A DNA stretch of 64,000 bases from Gibbula magus (Eukaryota > Mollusca > Gastropoda > Trochida > Trochidae). A program made the position numbers and the translations under genes. A model generated the notes under the pieces. It saw only the letters and a program-made list of their open reading frames with translations. It was not told the DNA's origin and did not search any database. Within the stretch, counting starts at the first letter, position 1. Every line of letters begins with the position of its first letter. This document shows, piece after piece, positions 33,601 through 46,410 of the stretch. The stretch is taken from the NCBI GenBank assembly GCA_936450465.1, contig OW388290.1, forward strand, positions 22,185,457-22,249,456, written 5' to 3'.

Positions 33601-36149
33601 ATGCTAAGGGGTACAAGATAAAAGCAGAAAATCCAATTGACTTCAAACACCTACAACTGCGTTTGGGAGGATTCCATCAACTAATGTCTTTTCTAGGATC
33701 TGGCTGTAAATCAATGGAAGGTTCCGGTCTAGAAGAGGTATGGTCCACCGTTTATGCCAGGAACACATTAGCAAAGATGTTTGAAGGAAAAGCCTACACC
33801 AAGACTCTTCGAGCCTGCCTCTTGACTTGTGGAGCTCTGCACACCTTAGTGATGACACATGGAGAAAATGATCAGCTCGAAGATGAAGACTCAGAAACAT
33901 CTACTAGTGCTAACATGTTCAAGGAACTTGAAGAACTGAGTGCTAAATTGCTTAGTAAAGAGCAAGTGATCCGTGATGTCACCAACAGTCAGATTTTGGA
34001 GGATGCGTTTAGCAGGATGGAAGAACAGAAAACACACTTAGAACATTCAAGAACTGCCAAATTATGGATGAACTTCATGTCTTTCATATCTGTTGTCCAG
34101 ATGTTCATACGAGCTGAAAGAACAGGGAACTGGCAGCTTCATCTTAAGGCATCTCAAGATATGTTGCCTTGGTTTGCTGCAACTGGTCACAACAATTATG
34201 CGAAATACTGCAGACTCTACCTTCAAGACTGGATGAATCCATGCACATGTCTTATTGGACCCCTGAGAGATGGTTTATTCACAATCCGAAGGAAAGACAA
34301 TCTTTTCTGGAGTGGCACATGGAGTGATATGCCTATTGAACAGTCCCTTATGAGAGCTGGGAAGACACAAGGAGGTCTCATCAACATCACCCATAGAGAT
34401 GGAGCACGAACCAAGTGGTTGCTGTCTGCTCATGTGATAGCACAGTACACGGATGCGATACGTGCCTTGACAAAAACTACTTCCAGTTGTTGGTTTGATC
34501 ATCACCGTGATCTTAATCCTGGACGTATCTCTCAGGATTTCAAAGATATGCATTCCATCATGGAATTTCTAAAGGCTCACAACCCTTTCAAAGGTGGAGA
34601 AAATTCCCAGCTCAGGAACATAGCCACTGGTCTCATTGCTGACGATCGCGTCAATGTCGACAAAGTCTTGACAATAGGCAACGTAATCCAAGAAAATCTA
34701 ACCAACAAATGTTTTGGAGAAGTTACATTGAAAAAAAGCAACCAAGCAGTTACATTTGCTGTAATGAAGAAACCAGTGAAGCTTTCAGATGGAGATATTA
34801 TCCGTATGTCGTCCACGGAGATGTACCAAAGACTGTTGTCGCTTGCTTGTGTCTCAGGACCTCCATCTGCCAGTGTGTTCAGCTTTGAACTTGCAGCTGT
34901 TGCCCCTGCACTTTTTCACGAAGATGGTTCAATGAGAAAGTCACAAAAGTCTCAACTAGCTCGTCATATCATCAACCTAGATGCGAAGGTAACTGTGACA
35001 GAGATAATAAAGACAGGAGTAACAGTGTTTGATGGTTGTGCAGTTCTCCAACAGATGAAATGGCCAAAAGTTGGGACTCTTCATGATGTATGCCTTGCTT
35101 ACAAAAGTACAATTCTATACAAAGCAATCAGTTCAGCACCCTCATTAGTTGTATTTGACAGCTATGAAGTGACAACGACAAAGGAACTTGAGCAGAAACG
35201 CAGAAGAATGATGAAAACATCTGAAGCTGATGTTGTAGTTGAGGCCAGAACACCTGTTCCATCTGATCAAAGTTCCTTCCTTGCGAACAAGAAGAACAAG
35301 CAGAATTTCATCAATTTGTTGTCTGGATACCTTCAAAGCTCAGGAATAGAAGTAAAACATGCTGGTATGGAAGGTGATGCAGATGTAGTGATAGTGAGAG
35401 AGGCAATCAGATTGTCTAGATCCAACCAGTCAGTTCAGCTAATCTCTGATGATACTGATGTTCTTGTGCTGCTCATCCACCATGTTGATAGAAGGGCATC
35501 AGTCTACATGAAAACAAGAACTTGCACAATTTCAATTCAACAAGCTCAAGTTGCAATTGGAGAAAGCATGTGTAAGTTACTACCATTTCTTCACGCCATC
35601 TCTGGATGTGACACCACATCCTCAATCTATGGATTTGGAAAGGTCAAGCATTTCAACTACCTATCCGCATCTTCTGCTCTTCAGGAAGAGGTACAATTCT
35701 TTGGAGATTCTGCTGCTTCTAAGGATGAAATTCAGAAAGCTGGTGAAACCTATGTTTCAGGACTCTACCCTGGAGGAGGTCATGGGCGGACTTTGAATGC
35801 TTTACGGTATTTGAACATAGCCTCCACTAGGTATGTTCCGATTGAAAGAATGCCACCCACATCCCGAGCATGCTTCTTTCATTCCCTGCGTGTTCATCTC
35901 CAGGTTAACACTTGGCTACAACTGAGGACTGTTCTGTGCAAAGAAGAATATGGCTTCAATGAGTCAGGAGCAAATCTATGTGCAGTGATCACTGACAATA
36001 AGCCAGCTCCCCCTGAACTGTTGAAAGAGATCCGCTGTGCCTGTAAGAGCACAACAAAACTCTGTACCTCTTGTAATTGTCACAAGATGAGGATCTCTTG
36101 TAGTGTCCATTGCAAGTGTGAGGGTGTTTGCCAAAATGGAATTGAGTAG
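30687..36149 (+). CDS. Academ-like transposase with XPG/FEN-type nuclease domain, two exons
   Basis: Exon 1 is 30687-30714 (METSSEDTT plus G) before GTAAGT. Exon 2 is 31771-36149 after TTCTTTTTCAG, and joining gives Asp-Glu in frame. The product is about 1468 residues. The unspliced frame from 31752 (1465 residues) has a weaker start inside the intron; residue numbers here use it. Cys clusters are at 12-15 and 99-102, with a C...H...C pattern to about 190. The central part has conserved blocks likely to carry the DDE triad: DNFDYN (D450/D453), FDQ (D613), WSDMPIEQ (D859/E863). A FEN/XPG-like region spans about 1130-1300: VVFDSYE (D1136), EGDADVV (1207-1213), SDDTDVLVL (1232-1240) and HAISGCDTTS (1281-1290), resembling the helix-hairpin-helix. 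The tail from about 1429 is Cys-rich (CTSCNCHKMRISC). It would cut and rejoin element ends in the nucleus. Catalytic assignments are inferred from motif appearance. Confidence 0.85.
30715..31770 (+). other. Intron of the Academ-like transposase gene
   Basis: GTAAGT donor at 30715 and TTCTTTTTCAG acceptor ending at 31770, 1056 bases, very AT-rich, phase 1. No reading frame of note lies inside. Confidence 0.7.
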
Positions 36150-36411
36150 CATTGAGTAAGTGCTTAACTGACCAGTCAAATTGTGAGAGAAATAATGATG
36201 TTACTTGTTTGATATAACATTGACAATGCATTGACATTATTACAGACAGTTGGGAATTGTGTGGTCTTTTGCATTCAATTTCATCCATTCTGTAAAAAGT
36301 TTAAATAATTAATATTCAATCAAAAACATTTGATCTGTGATGTAGTATCTACTGTCAACACTATCTCTATGAGCATTGAATAGATTTCTTTTTAAATCTA
36401 CAGATTTCATT

Positions 36412-36940
36412 TTTTTTATTTTTATGTTTTTGCCCCAAAATTAGCATGTTGTTAATTCAATATCATCACTGACCTTTAGAAGTATGAAATGATGCATGAT
36501 CTATTATTATAAGCATTAAAAAGTTATATTATACAACAATTTTTTTTTTTAAAAGAATATCCCAATTTTCTTATATCTTTTTTATGTTTTTCCCCCAAAA
36601 TGAGACATGTGACTCATTCAACAATTTCAATTACCTTGAGAAGTATGCAATAATACATGATCTATCATTCATATTGTTAAGGGTGTGTATTATGCAACAG
36701 ATATAGTGACTATTAAATTATTCCAATTTTCTTTCATTTTTTATGATATTTTACACCAAAACAGTCCTGTTAGTCACTCTTCAGTATCAGTGCATTTAAA
36801 AAGTATGAAGTGAAGTATAGCCTATCATTTAAATCATTAAAAAGGTATGTTCTGCAAGAAATATAATTTGTAATAAATTTTTCCAATTTTCTCTCGTTTT
36901 TAATGGTTTTTGCCCCAAAAATGCATGTTGCCAATGGTTG
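36412..36940 (+). repeat. Subterminal tandem repeat, about 160-bp period, 3.3 units
   Basis: A TTTTTATG-TTTTT-CCCCAAAA block recurs at about 36431, 36591, 36751 and 36911, followed each time by a GTATGAA/GTATGCAAT block, a CTAT(T/C)AT block and CCAATTTTCT. Divergence between units is high. The last unit runs into the right inverted repeat, so the repeats are part of the transposon. Confidence 0.75.
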
Positions 36941-37050
36941 ATTTTGGTTGGGTTTTCCATGGTTCATCAGCACTGCTATAGGGACCATTTAAACGTAAAA
37001 TTTGTCTGTTATCGAAAATGTCCGGGTTTTTCATAATTTCTACTGGCCTA
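36928..37050 (-). repeat. Right terminal inverted repeat
   Basis: Blocks at 36928-36952, 37000-37025 and 37035-37050 match the left end in inverted order. The last base, 37050, is followed by the GTG duplication at 37051-37053. Confidence 0.85.
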
Positions 37051-39091
37051 GTGGGAAGGGCGGGGATTTGAAGATATGACACTGTGATCGTGTCGACGAA
37101 GATAGCGCGAATGAAGCTGAGCAGCCGTTGAGAATTTCACATGACGTCATTGGTAACTGGTTAAATTGGATAGCGCAGCGCAATTGATTGCGGGTGCTAG
37201 GTGATGGAAAGAACATGTGGAAGTAAGTGGGAGGGAACGGAAATTAATACGAAGAGTAATAATAATTTTGCTAACCTCGATAAATGTAATTAAATATATT
37301 ATCATTAAATTTAAAGTAGACCTCATGCCTTCAAATCCCATCGAAATACAAACTAATCTGAGAAATAACTAGCAAATAGTCTTCATATTCATTCATGCAT
37401 TCATAATCAATTCTTGTTACATTTATTGAACAAATCCCCAAACGTTTTCATCAACACTTTGATACTTTGTAGTATTTTTCATTTTCAAAAACATCAGTGA
37501 GAAGTAAAAATTTACAATCAACATCAATAATGTAAGAAATGGTTTCATTGACATGTGTTTCACTCCACCAGTCCCAATGGCAATTGTCTGTTCTCAAAGG
37601 AACAATGTTTCAAACTGAAAGAAATGCTTAATGACGTCAAATACTTCACCTATACAATTTCATTCTGGTCTTTTCCGATGATTTAAACAGCTATAGGCTA
37701 TATAAAATATGATTTTTGTTTGCTTTGAAACACTACCTAGCTGCATCAAATAAATACAACTTGACATTTACAACAGTTCTTCTGGGGCTGTTATAATGGA
37801 GCGTTTGATTTTGTGAAAACAGTTTTTATAGTTCAGAAAACAGGTTATTTCCTGTTTAAGAGCATGCTATTTTTTCTTATGAAATGAATATTTTGTTTGG
37901 CCACAAAAGATACAATTTTTTATTAGATTTGACAGAAGATACAGTTGTATAAGTAGAGACAAAACTACTAGAACTTGGGGCTGTATTATTTCACTCATAA
38001 TTAACAAATCAATGATCCAATGTGAATACATACTTGGTGAGTTTTGTATACATTTCAGTAAATTCAGAGTGGTTCAGACATGTTTAAACGGTGTGAATTT
38101 CATTGGTTTGAAAGACCCTATCTCAGTAAATTTCGTTTGAAGGAAGAAACTATTTCTCTAATCTAAACCTTTTACAAATGAAACTTTTACTTCAAAGAAA
38201 TGAAACTTTTGATCGACTTTTTGATTAACTTTGATCTAGGTTTATTCTATTCAAACTACTATTTGGTCAGTCCCGTAACATATAAAGTTCGTAGTAAAAG
38301 TAACCTAAAATAATTCAGGTTTGTTGAGTACACAACTAGAATTGAAACTAGAGTGAAGCATTTAGTTACAGCGGATGAAATAACAGAAGTCTATTTGAGA
38401 GTGTCTGATTTAGAACTTTAAATTTTGTTAAAAGCAGGAGAGAGAACGGTAAAACCAGTTCCATTATCGTGTTAATACATAGGATAAGACTAATAGAAGG
38501 ACTCTTTAAACTCTAACTGAAATATGTTTATCGACCAACCTAGTATCACGACTAGTAGAGAAAGTGATTTAGAATCTTTAAAGGTAATATGTAAAGACTG
38601 AAATGTGAGTGGTTTATGCCACGAGACAAGGAGATCAAATGTATGCAGACTGCAGCTCTTCCACGCTATATGGATACTGACGTTTCTTAGATATTTAAAG
38701 TAAACTTGGTATGCTTATGAATCTGCGCACGGTCAGCCTGGGCCATAGACAGGGAAGGATTTTATTTTGGACCAGGATATTAAATATGTAAGAAAACTTT
38801 GTACATGTATGAGAAAAATAAGTGATAGGCGTTTTGGTATTTAAGAGATTTAAATTAATGTTCTTTCCAAAAGCGAGGGATACATTCGAATGTGTGGCAT
38901 ATCAATTTAACGGTAAACCAATGCGAATTTATTTTCAAAACAATATGGTCGTCTAAACCGTTGGATGAATTCCGATGAAGATACTTCAATGATATACACG
39001 GCCTTCTTGTAAGATGTTAAGTTTAATTCGGCCTGACTGATGTCTTTATACTCAAAGAAGATATTTTGGTATTTCGTTCTTTAAATCATTT

Positions 39092-39267
39092 GCAGGGATT
39101 GGGAAAGACACCTTTGACAATGGGCCATTTTTAGGGCTTTTGGTCATTTTCAGAATTTCAAATGGGCCATTCCCCTTTGAAGTAATAGTAATATTTCAAA
39201 TTTGAATGGGCCATTTTTTCAACCGATGTGCAAAATGGCCCATGGCCCTGCCTTTCCCAGTCCCTGC
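39092..39267. mobile_element. MITE-like repeat, copy 2, with inverted ends
   Basis: The ends GCAGGGATTGGGAAAG and, reversed, GCAGGGACTGGGAAAG form a terminal inverted repeat. ATTT flanks both sides (39088-39091, 39268-39271) as a possible 4-bp duplication. The interior repeats GGGCCAT several times. A second copy in opposite orientation is at 22836-22984. Non-coding, 176 bp. Confidence 0.7.
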
Positions 39268-42050
39268 ATTTGTAAACTCCTTTCTTTTATTTAGTGTCAT
39301 TTATAATTGATTTCATATAGTGTATGTAATTTCCACCAAAATTTAAATGAAATTCGGCTTTCATGACAAAGATATTAATTCTTCAGACGACTGGGAAACA
39401 AATTAGATTAAAAGTACTCGGGTGATACCAAGGGGCAAAAGAAACAATACCATACAAAATACAAGATATATCATTCCACGAGCGATACATACAACTGAAA
39501 TAGAGTTACATCATGTTTTCATAAACCACCTGAGTACTTTATTTCTGAGAAACTCAAGTTTTAAGAATTTTCTCCTTTATTAGACGGGATAGGAGAGTCA
39601 AAAGGGGCTTTTTGTTTTATGGCATCCTATAGAAATAATGTGGCAATAAAATCATTTATAAGTTCATTATTTTGATCAAAACATTATTGTTGAAATAACT
39701 TACGGCTGCTGATAATAATCAAAAGTGGTATGTGTCACAACACCAACACGTAGCAGCTTTACAAATGATGAGCAAATCCTTTAAAGAGAACGATAAACCT
39801 GTTAACTGTTAACCAGGATCACGGTAAACAGTATCGGAATTTGATCCTCTCTAAGGTATAATCTAAACAAAATATAGACTAGAGAGTAATCCGTTACATC
39901 TAAACACAGCTAGTGTCAATTACGGTTCTAGGGAAAGAACTATCGATTCAATTTCCTTACCCAGGCAGTACTGTTTCATTATCTTCAAATGAGTAACACT
40001 TCATTATTGATTTGTCTATGCTGAAGAAGGAATGGTAGTGAAAGCAACTGCAACTGCTTGATTTAAATTTATTTAGTTCACTCATTTAAATGTTGAAACA
40101 TTTAAATTGGTATATGCTGATGCTTAAACGATGACACTAAGCTACTATTTCAGGATACCTGCAAAATTTGTATCTATTAAATCATGTATGTGCATCCTTG
40201 TGATTATTTGTATAACAATTATTTTGATCCCCGAGTACATCACACATGTACATCACTCAAATCAAATCAATGATCCCTTTTCTATGTAATAATAAATTCT
40301 CAAGTTTAGTTTTAACATGTGGTAAAAGGGCATCAGAAGACATTTGAAGACATCTAGGAAAGCTTAAAAATGTCCTCAAATGTAATCGTAAATGTAACTC
40401 AAATACATTGGATACTTTTAAGTAGGTTCATGTGATTATATGTATGTATGCATGGTATAATCAAAAGAAAAAAAATAAAGTAATACTTTTCTGAGAAAAT
40501 GCATCAATGATTGAAAACAAAGGTAATTTTACATAAGTGTGCGATTTGAAGTGGAACCCATAGTAAAAACACTATCAGAGGTCCTTGCATGAACCTTGAA
40601 ATTAACTGATGGAAGATACTGATTGACTTTTATGCAAGTGTGGAGTAAATGATGATCTCACACGGATTCGACCTAACTGTCGATAGGCATGTACGTAAGC
40701 TCCACAGCTTGGATGTATAGACATTCATCTGATTCATATCTTAAGACACGAATCTCTGCTCTAGATATACCACAGAATCTGATCAGAGCTCAACAGGAAA
40801 CCAACACACAAGTCAACTACACCATCAGCCAAAAGAAACGACTACTTGAATTTCGTTAAAATGAAAAATGAAATAATTTCTGAAATATAATCAATGGTGG
40901 TCTCCACATTATGCTGATCAATACTTGAAATGAAAGTCCATTGAAATCGTGGCAAAAACGAGTCAATAACATTCATGAAAACAACTCCCAATGAATACCA
41001 CTATTTCCAGTTTATTCACTTGCGCACCGTTACCACATACATCTGCAGCATCAACACAATGCGTGTTTATATTGTTGCTTTTGATTGTATGAAAATATGT
41101 TTCAAATGGTTTCCTGATCAAGCACTGATTGAACGCTAAACAATGTATGTTGTCTCATTTCAACAATCACCATTCTTTTGTGACATGACAACATCTGAAA
41201 TTATAATATATTATACAGAAATGGTGCAACTTCATAATACTATAATATTGCTAAACTGGTGCCGACAGTGTACATGGCCCCAGTCATGTCACACACCATG
41301 TGACTGCGTCAACACAACATATAGCTGTTGAACAACAGGAAATTAAATGAATAAAAAGTAAATGAAGAAAATATCATCTTTTCCTCACGCAAATTATCAA
41401 AGTGTTGGTTTACTCAGCTGGTGATTTGTTTCTAATGGAATATGTAATCCATCTAATCACTGGTCGAAGTAGGTCAAAGGTTCATGCTCTTTGGGATGAT
41501 GAACTTGAGTGAAAAACGTTTGAATGATATGCTCTTATTTCAAATGTTAAACCTCTCTGTAATATCTGCAAATATTAAACAAAATATTATTACTGTACAA
41601 CATTCAACATTTGGTCACAGTTGAAAATCGTCCGGATACCAAGGTGAACGGTTAAATGAATCATCATTTGCATAGGAATGTATATAGCATATTTGAAATA
41701 CTACCTTGTCGATGGTCGGGGTTCCAGATATACGGGGTCTGGTTAAACGAGATCTCACTCTACATACTTTTATCTGTCAGTTATATGTAAGTTTTATGAC
41801 CTGTTTTTCGAAACATCCATAATCAATTTCAGAAATTCCTATATATAATATCTACTATGGATCTTTCAATATTTTGCCACAACTATTCAACATTATTTGT
41901 CACAGTATTACCGTTTTATATCAACAAATAGTAAATGAAAGTTAAAATGTCTACCGACCTTAAACTACTGACGTTAAATCTAATTTAAACTCATCTTATC
42001 TATATTTTACTAATTTAACAAACGTCTCATCTTCATTTATGTAGAAGCTC

Positions 42051-45038
42051 CAATAGTCGTTCTGCCTTTTTGGTTGTTGTAAGCGGCATTTGACGTCGGC
42101 GGCCATTTTACCGGACACATTTGTTATTATTGTTATAAGCGACAATGCTTAGTTGACGCTAAAAACATACGATTTCTGGTTCCCTTTTCTCGCTCGCATT
42201 ATGATTTGTCTGGACTGTCAACGGTAAATTATACTTTGATTTTGCTTCCAAAGGGTAAATAAACATATATAAATGACATTTACTGTTTTCTGATGCTTTG
42301 TTATGTCTATTTGAGTGTAACTCCGGCCAGTGTTCAAAGCGTGACCGCGACACTGGTGATTCAATGACAGGATACATCGGACAGCGTCCATAAAAAATGT
42401 CTTTTGTCGGATGTCATAGTCATAATTTTCCTCTTTGATTGTATTTAATAATCTGTGAATGCCAGACTGACTGGTTAAAAAAAATTAAATCTGTAGACTG
42501 TAATGTTGATTCGACATCGTCCTAAAAAAAGCAGCAGACCCTGATTTTTAAAATTTATTTCACAGCGACAAGTGCTTCTAACCGTGTGTCCCATAACCAG
42601 TACAAAGGATATTTCAGGATTCATTGTAGACATACATGTATTTATGTTATTTTATATATAATTATAGATTTTAGATTTGAACTCAAGGGAGTTGAATAAT
42701 TTGAATTTATTATTCCAACTATTAGTCTTGAGCTGACAACACAGCTAGATGAGTGGTTATATTTGTAAGACTTCTTCAGAATTGAGTTGAAATATATTGT
42801 CCTGTACTTTGCATGTAATTTTTTTTATTTAATTGAGGGGAAAAAGTCAGAATTTAAACCAAACTCAAGGTAATTGGTCCACCAGATAATTGCTCAAAAT
42901 TATTTTTTATGATACACTTCTACCATAAAAAAACCCCCATATTTAGTCAATATGTTGGTGTATTTATTCTGTTCATTGCATCTATAGCTAGATTTATCCT
43001 TACCCTGTCAGTATAAATTCAAATCACATTACATATGTAGATGATATTAAGATTTTTAATTTTTTTTAAATATAGTTCCCAAAGTGTGTTTGAAGAATAT
43101 TCTGCATGTAAGGAATTTGAAAAAGGGGCCAACATTTTTCACTTGCAAAAATGACTCTGCACAAAATTCATTTAATATATTGAAAATGTAATGATTTTTA
43201 TAAACATCCAAATAAATGAAAGTTGAATTTATATTTTCACCAAGTTAATTCTACTCTCATTCTGTAGTTTAAATCTCTTCAGAAAATCATAGCTGTACAA
43301 CCACAGGTGAAGTTTAGCGCAAATATGTTGCGCAACCTAGATGAACGACCAGTTTTCCCTATGTGCGAACGAAGTGAGTGCTCGTTCATCTATGTTGCGC
43401 AACATATTTGCGCTAAACTTCACCTGTGGTACAACGTTACATTCAGGATTCATACATGTAATTAATGACTGAAAAATATACAATTAATTGTCAATTTTGC
43501 TAATCAAAGGTTGGAGTTATATATAATTAATGAATTATCAGAATATAAATTTACACAAAAATAAAACTTCCACTTATCATCACCACACATACAGAATAAA
43601 TATCTTTTTCAGATTATGAATCAGATTTTGAAAGGAATGGTTCGAGCTTGTTATTTACATATTGAACTGGGCTATTTTGAGTCTTAATTAAATATTACAG
43701 CTTCTTCTCATGTTAAATTTGAAGTGAATTCAATGTTTAATTGTCATATCTCAATTTCAGCTCAATTCTGATGACATGTCAGTAGAATTTATATTTGGGA
43801 ATGAATTATAAATGTGTCAAATCATTTGTGAAAACAGTCTCTTTCAATGTGATTAAAAGGAGTTTTTTTTACTACACATAACATTTGACAACTAAATTAA
43901 CAAAATAAGTTCACAGAAGTTTGAGTATTCCTTAATATTGTGACAAAAAGATTGAATCTATTAGGTAAGTAATTTCATATAAAATGAAAAAATCAGAGTA
44001 AAATCAACATCGATGTCTAAAACTAATTCCCTGATGATTAATAAAATATTTCCATCATGAGGCCAGACAAAATTAATTACTTTGTTTACAGATTTCTTAA
44101 TTTGGACAAAATGTCTATAGGCAATAGGCACAATAAGCAACTTTGCTCCAGTGTAGATGAAACATTTTCAGGTAAGCACAACAGGTTAAGTTTTTTTCAG
44201 GGACAAGATCTGACAATTGTTTTAAATGGGGGGAAAACTTGGGATTGTGGAGGGATTGTAGCATTTCTTTTCAAAATTTTTCAAAATCAAGTAAATAAAT
44301 TTGATTTTTGCCTGATGATTTTTAAAAATACAACAACCCTGTCTTTATGAAATTATATCAACTTTTGTGTTATGGAAAATCTAATTGTTGTATTTATTTG
44401 TAGTAGGTACCGGTACATAAAACAACCTGTGTTGATGAACTTTGATCAATTCATTAAACATATACATGTTTTCATTTTTTTCTAGGTATAAATTTTTGTA
44501 ACAGTAATCAAATTCTTCTGTAGTTTGATAAATTTTTACCCAAATCAACATATAGTATTTTCAATAAGTTTTGATAGTTGTAAACATATTTTCAGGATGT
44601 GTGAAATGACTTTTGTGTGTGTTAAAATAATATTTTGAAAAAAATTTTTTTTATGCACTTTAATCCATTTTTCGACATTTTTATTTATTAACACATTTAT
44701 TGTAAATGTTTAACTTAATTTACAGAGTTTGTTAACTTTTAAAATATAACCAATATCATGTTTTTGTTTAGATCAGCTGTGACATTGTCATTGTACTGTA
44801 TGGGGGTGAACTGTGCACGTGAAGTGATAAAAAAAAAAAACTGGAACTAAAATATGTTATGCTATAATTAAATACAAAGGTCAAGTAACACCTTGAAGAA
44901 AGATTTATTAATTATTTGACGTACATTCAAGACGTTATTAGCATTCATGTAACCAGGAAGTGCCTGCCTCCCAGCCAGTTCAATGCCAGTCAAAAGGGAG
45001 GTAACTCTAACTCGACCTTATCGGCAGAAGGTCTATTG
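42051..45038. mobile_element. 3-kb insertion with inverted ends, absent from duplication copy 2
   Basis: The left end CAATAGTCGTTCTGCC and the right end, reversed, CAATAGACCTTCTGCC form a short inverted repeat. In duplication copy 2 the sequences on either side (about 57935 and 57950) are nearly adjacent, so the segment looks inserted after duplication. Near the left end is GGCGGCCATTTTACCGG, a YY1-type motif on the minus strand. I see no transposase, so this is probably non-autonomous. No convincing target duplication is visible. It contains the foldback element at 43301-43429. Confidence 0.5.
43301..43429. mobile_element. Foldback MITE, 48-bp arms, TACAA duplication
   Basis: Arms 43301-43348 and 43382-43429 are reverse complements with one mismatch (outer end CCACAGGTGAAG, inner end GATGAACGA). 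A 33-base loop separates them. TACAA flanks both sides at 43296-43300 and 43430-43434, a 5-bp target duplication. It is non-coding and nested inside the 42051-45038 element. Confidence 0.82.
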
Positions 45039-45225
45039 CAAGATATTTACCTTTCTTGATTTCTTCTTCGATTTCAACAGCTATTATTGAAATCTAATGG
45101 TGTCAGATAATGTAATCATAACAGATATGTTTCAGAAAGCAATATAAATCTATACAAACAGATAAAGTGGCTTCAAATGTATATTTGATTTCATGTCCTT
45201 ATTTATAGATTTTCAGCTTATTAGC

Positions 45226-45273
45226 AGCTCCGACTAAGTCGGAGCTGCTATCAGTTTTTGCGCAGTTTCCGTC

Positions 45274-45317
<44 letters not shown>

Positions 45318-46410
45318 TTTGTATTCGCTATAACTTTTTTCCTAGAAGGTTTTGAGAACTCATATACATAACTTCTTACTTATGCCCCTGGGGAATTTTT
45401 TTGACAGGTTCACATTCAAGGTCAAAGGTCAAGGTCACGAGTTCTGAAATCGCTAAAACAATCCTTGTAAACACGATAACTTGAAAAATATTTGTACTAT
45501 CATGCTCTTTTTTGGTGCACATCAACTATAGAGAAAGGCCAAGATTTGAAATGGTTTTCGCTAACATCCGTCAAAGGTCAAAGTCACAGCGAGGGCACGA
45601 CTTAAGTATGCTTTTGCAAAAATGTCTTATTTCAACTATTAACACTTTGAATCATTAAATGATTGTTATACACAATGAAAAGTGATCACTGATTGTGTGA
45701 CCTTGAATTTTAAAAGTCAAGGTCACGAGATAGGGTCAAGGTCAGAGGTTCTGAAATCACTAAATAACGTTTTTCCATGAAGGTATCAACACCTCATATA
45801 TATAGCTTCTTTCTTGTACACCTGGGGAAATATTTTGACATGCTCACATTCAAGGTCAAAGGTCAAAGTCATGAGTTCTGAAATCACTAAAAAAATCCTT
45901 GTAAACACGATAACTTCAACAACTTCTGTGCTATCAGGCCCTAACTTTGTATATATCAACTATGGAGAAAGACCAAGATTTGAACACGTTTTTGCTAAAA
46001 TCTGGCAAAGGTCAAGGTCACAGCAAGGTCACAACTTAAACGTGCTATTGTGAATATGCCTTACGTTAACAATGGACACTTTGAGTCATTGAATGATTGT
46101 TATACACAATGCAAAGTAATCATTGATGGTGTGACCTTGATGGTCAAAGTTCAAGGTCATGAGATATTGGTTAAAGCCATGTTAATCTTTTGATCCAATT
46201 TTGAAATCAGAAAATGGTTTTAAGAACAAAGTTGTGAAAAGTGACCCCAGTAATGATTCAACTTGTTAGAATAACTTGAATAATGAAAAGAAATTTGTCA
46301 AAATAAATTCCCATTTTATTTATGCTGAGGAGAAGGCGGAACAGGGAAAGGCGAGACCCAAAGTTTCGGAGCTGCTCTGCTTTAGCGGTGTCCCGCAAAC
46401 GCTCTTCTAG
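45226..46410 (+). repeat. R1 dispersed repeat, full copy
   Basis: The copy runs from the AGCTCCGAC...GTCGGAGCT palindrome to CCGCAAACGCTCTTCTAG. Inside are two diverged sub-units of about 400 bp (roughly 45380-45800 and 45805-46205), each with AAGGTCAAAGGTCAA, AATCCTTGTAAACACGATAACTT, CTATGGAGAAAGACC and AGTGATCA blocks. It is absent from the matching place in duplication copy 2, hence a later insertion. The 79-codon frame inside is spurious. Confidence 0.8.
45277..45316. repeat. GCC trinucleotide run, 13 units
   Basis: Uninterrupted GCC/CCG run inside R1. The R1 copy at 12769 has only GTCGCCGCG here, so the run expanded in this copy. Confidence 0.95.

Larger units (their letters stand above)
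30387..37050 (+). mobile_element. Academ-like DNA transposon, apparently intact, 6664 bp
   Basis: The left end TAGGCCAGTAGGAATT and the right end, reversed, TAGGCCAGTAGAAATT are the outermost bases of an imperfect inverted repeat. A block CCCGGACATTTTCGATAACA and six more bases are identical at both ends. A third block, CCCAACCAAAATCAACC, matches further in (30495-30519 and 36928-36952). Outside the ends similarity stops and GTG is duplicated. The element holds a single two-exon gene on the plus strand and a run of about 160-bp tandem repeats before the right end. Academ elements are known to encode a DDE transposase fused to an XPG-type nuclease and to make 3-4 bp duplications; gene and ends fit. 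No internal stop or frameshift was seen, so it may be autonomous and recent. The family assignment is inference. Confidence 0.82.

Noticed and set aside
36149..36300. Minus-strand frames of 67-99 codons overlapping the end of the transposase gene
   Set aside because: Shadows of the real plus-strand coding sequence; no independent evidence.
45814..46053. 79-codon plus frame in the R1 copy
   Set aside because: The matching stretch of the other R1 copy is not open in the same frame for comparable length; translation of a repeat.
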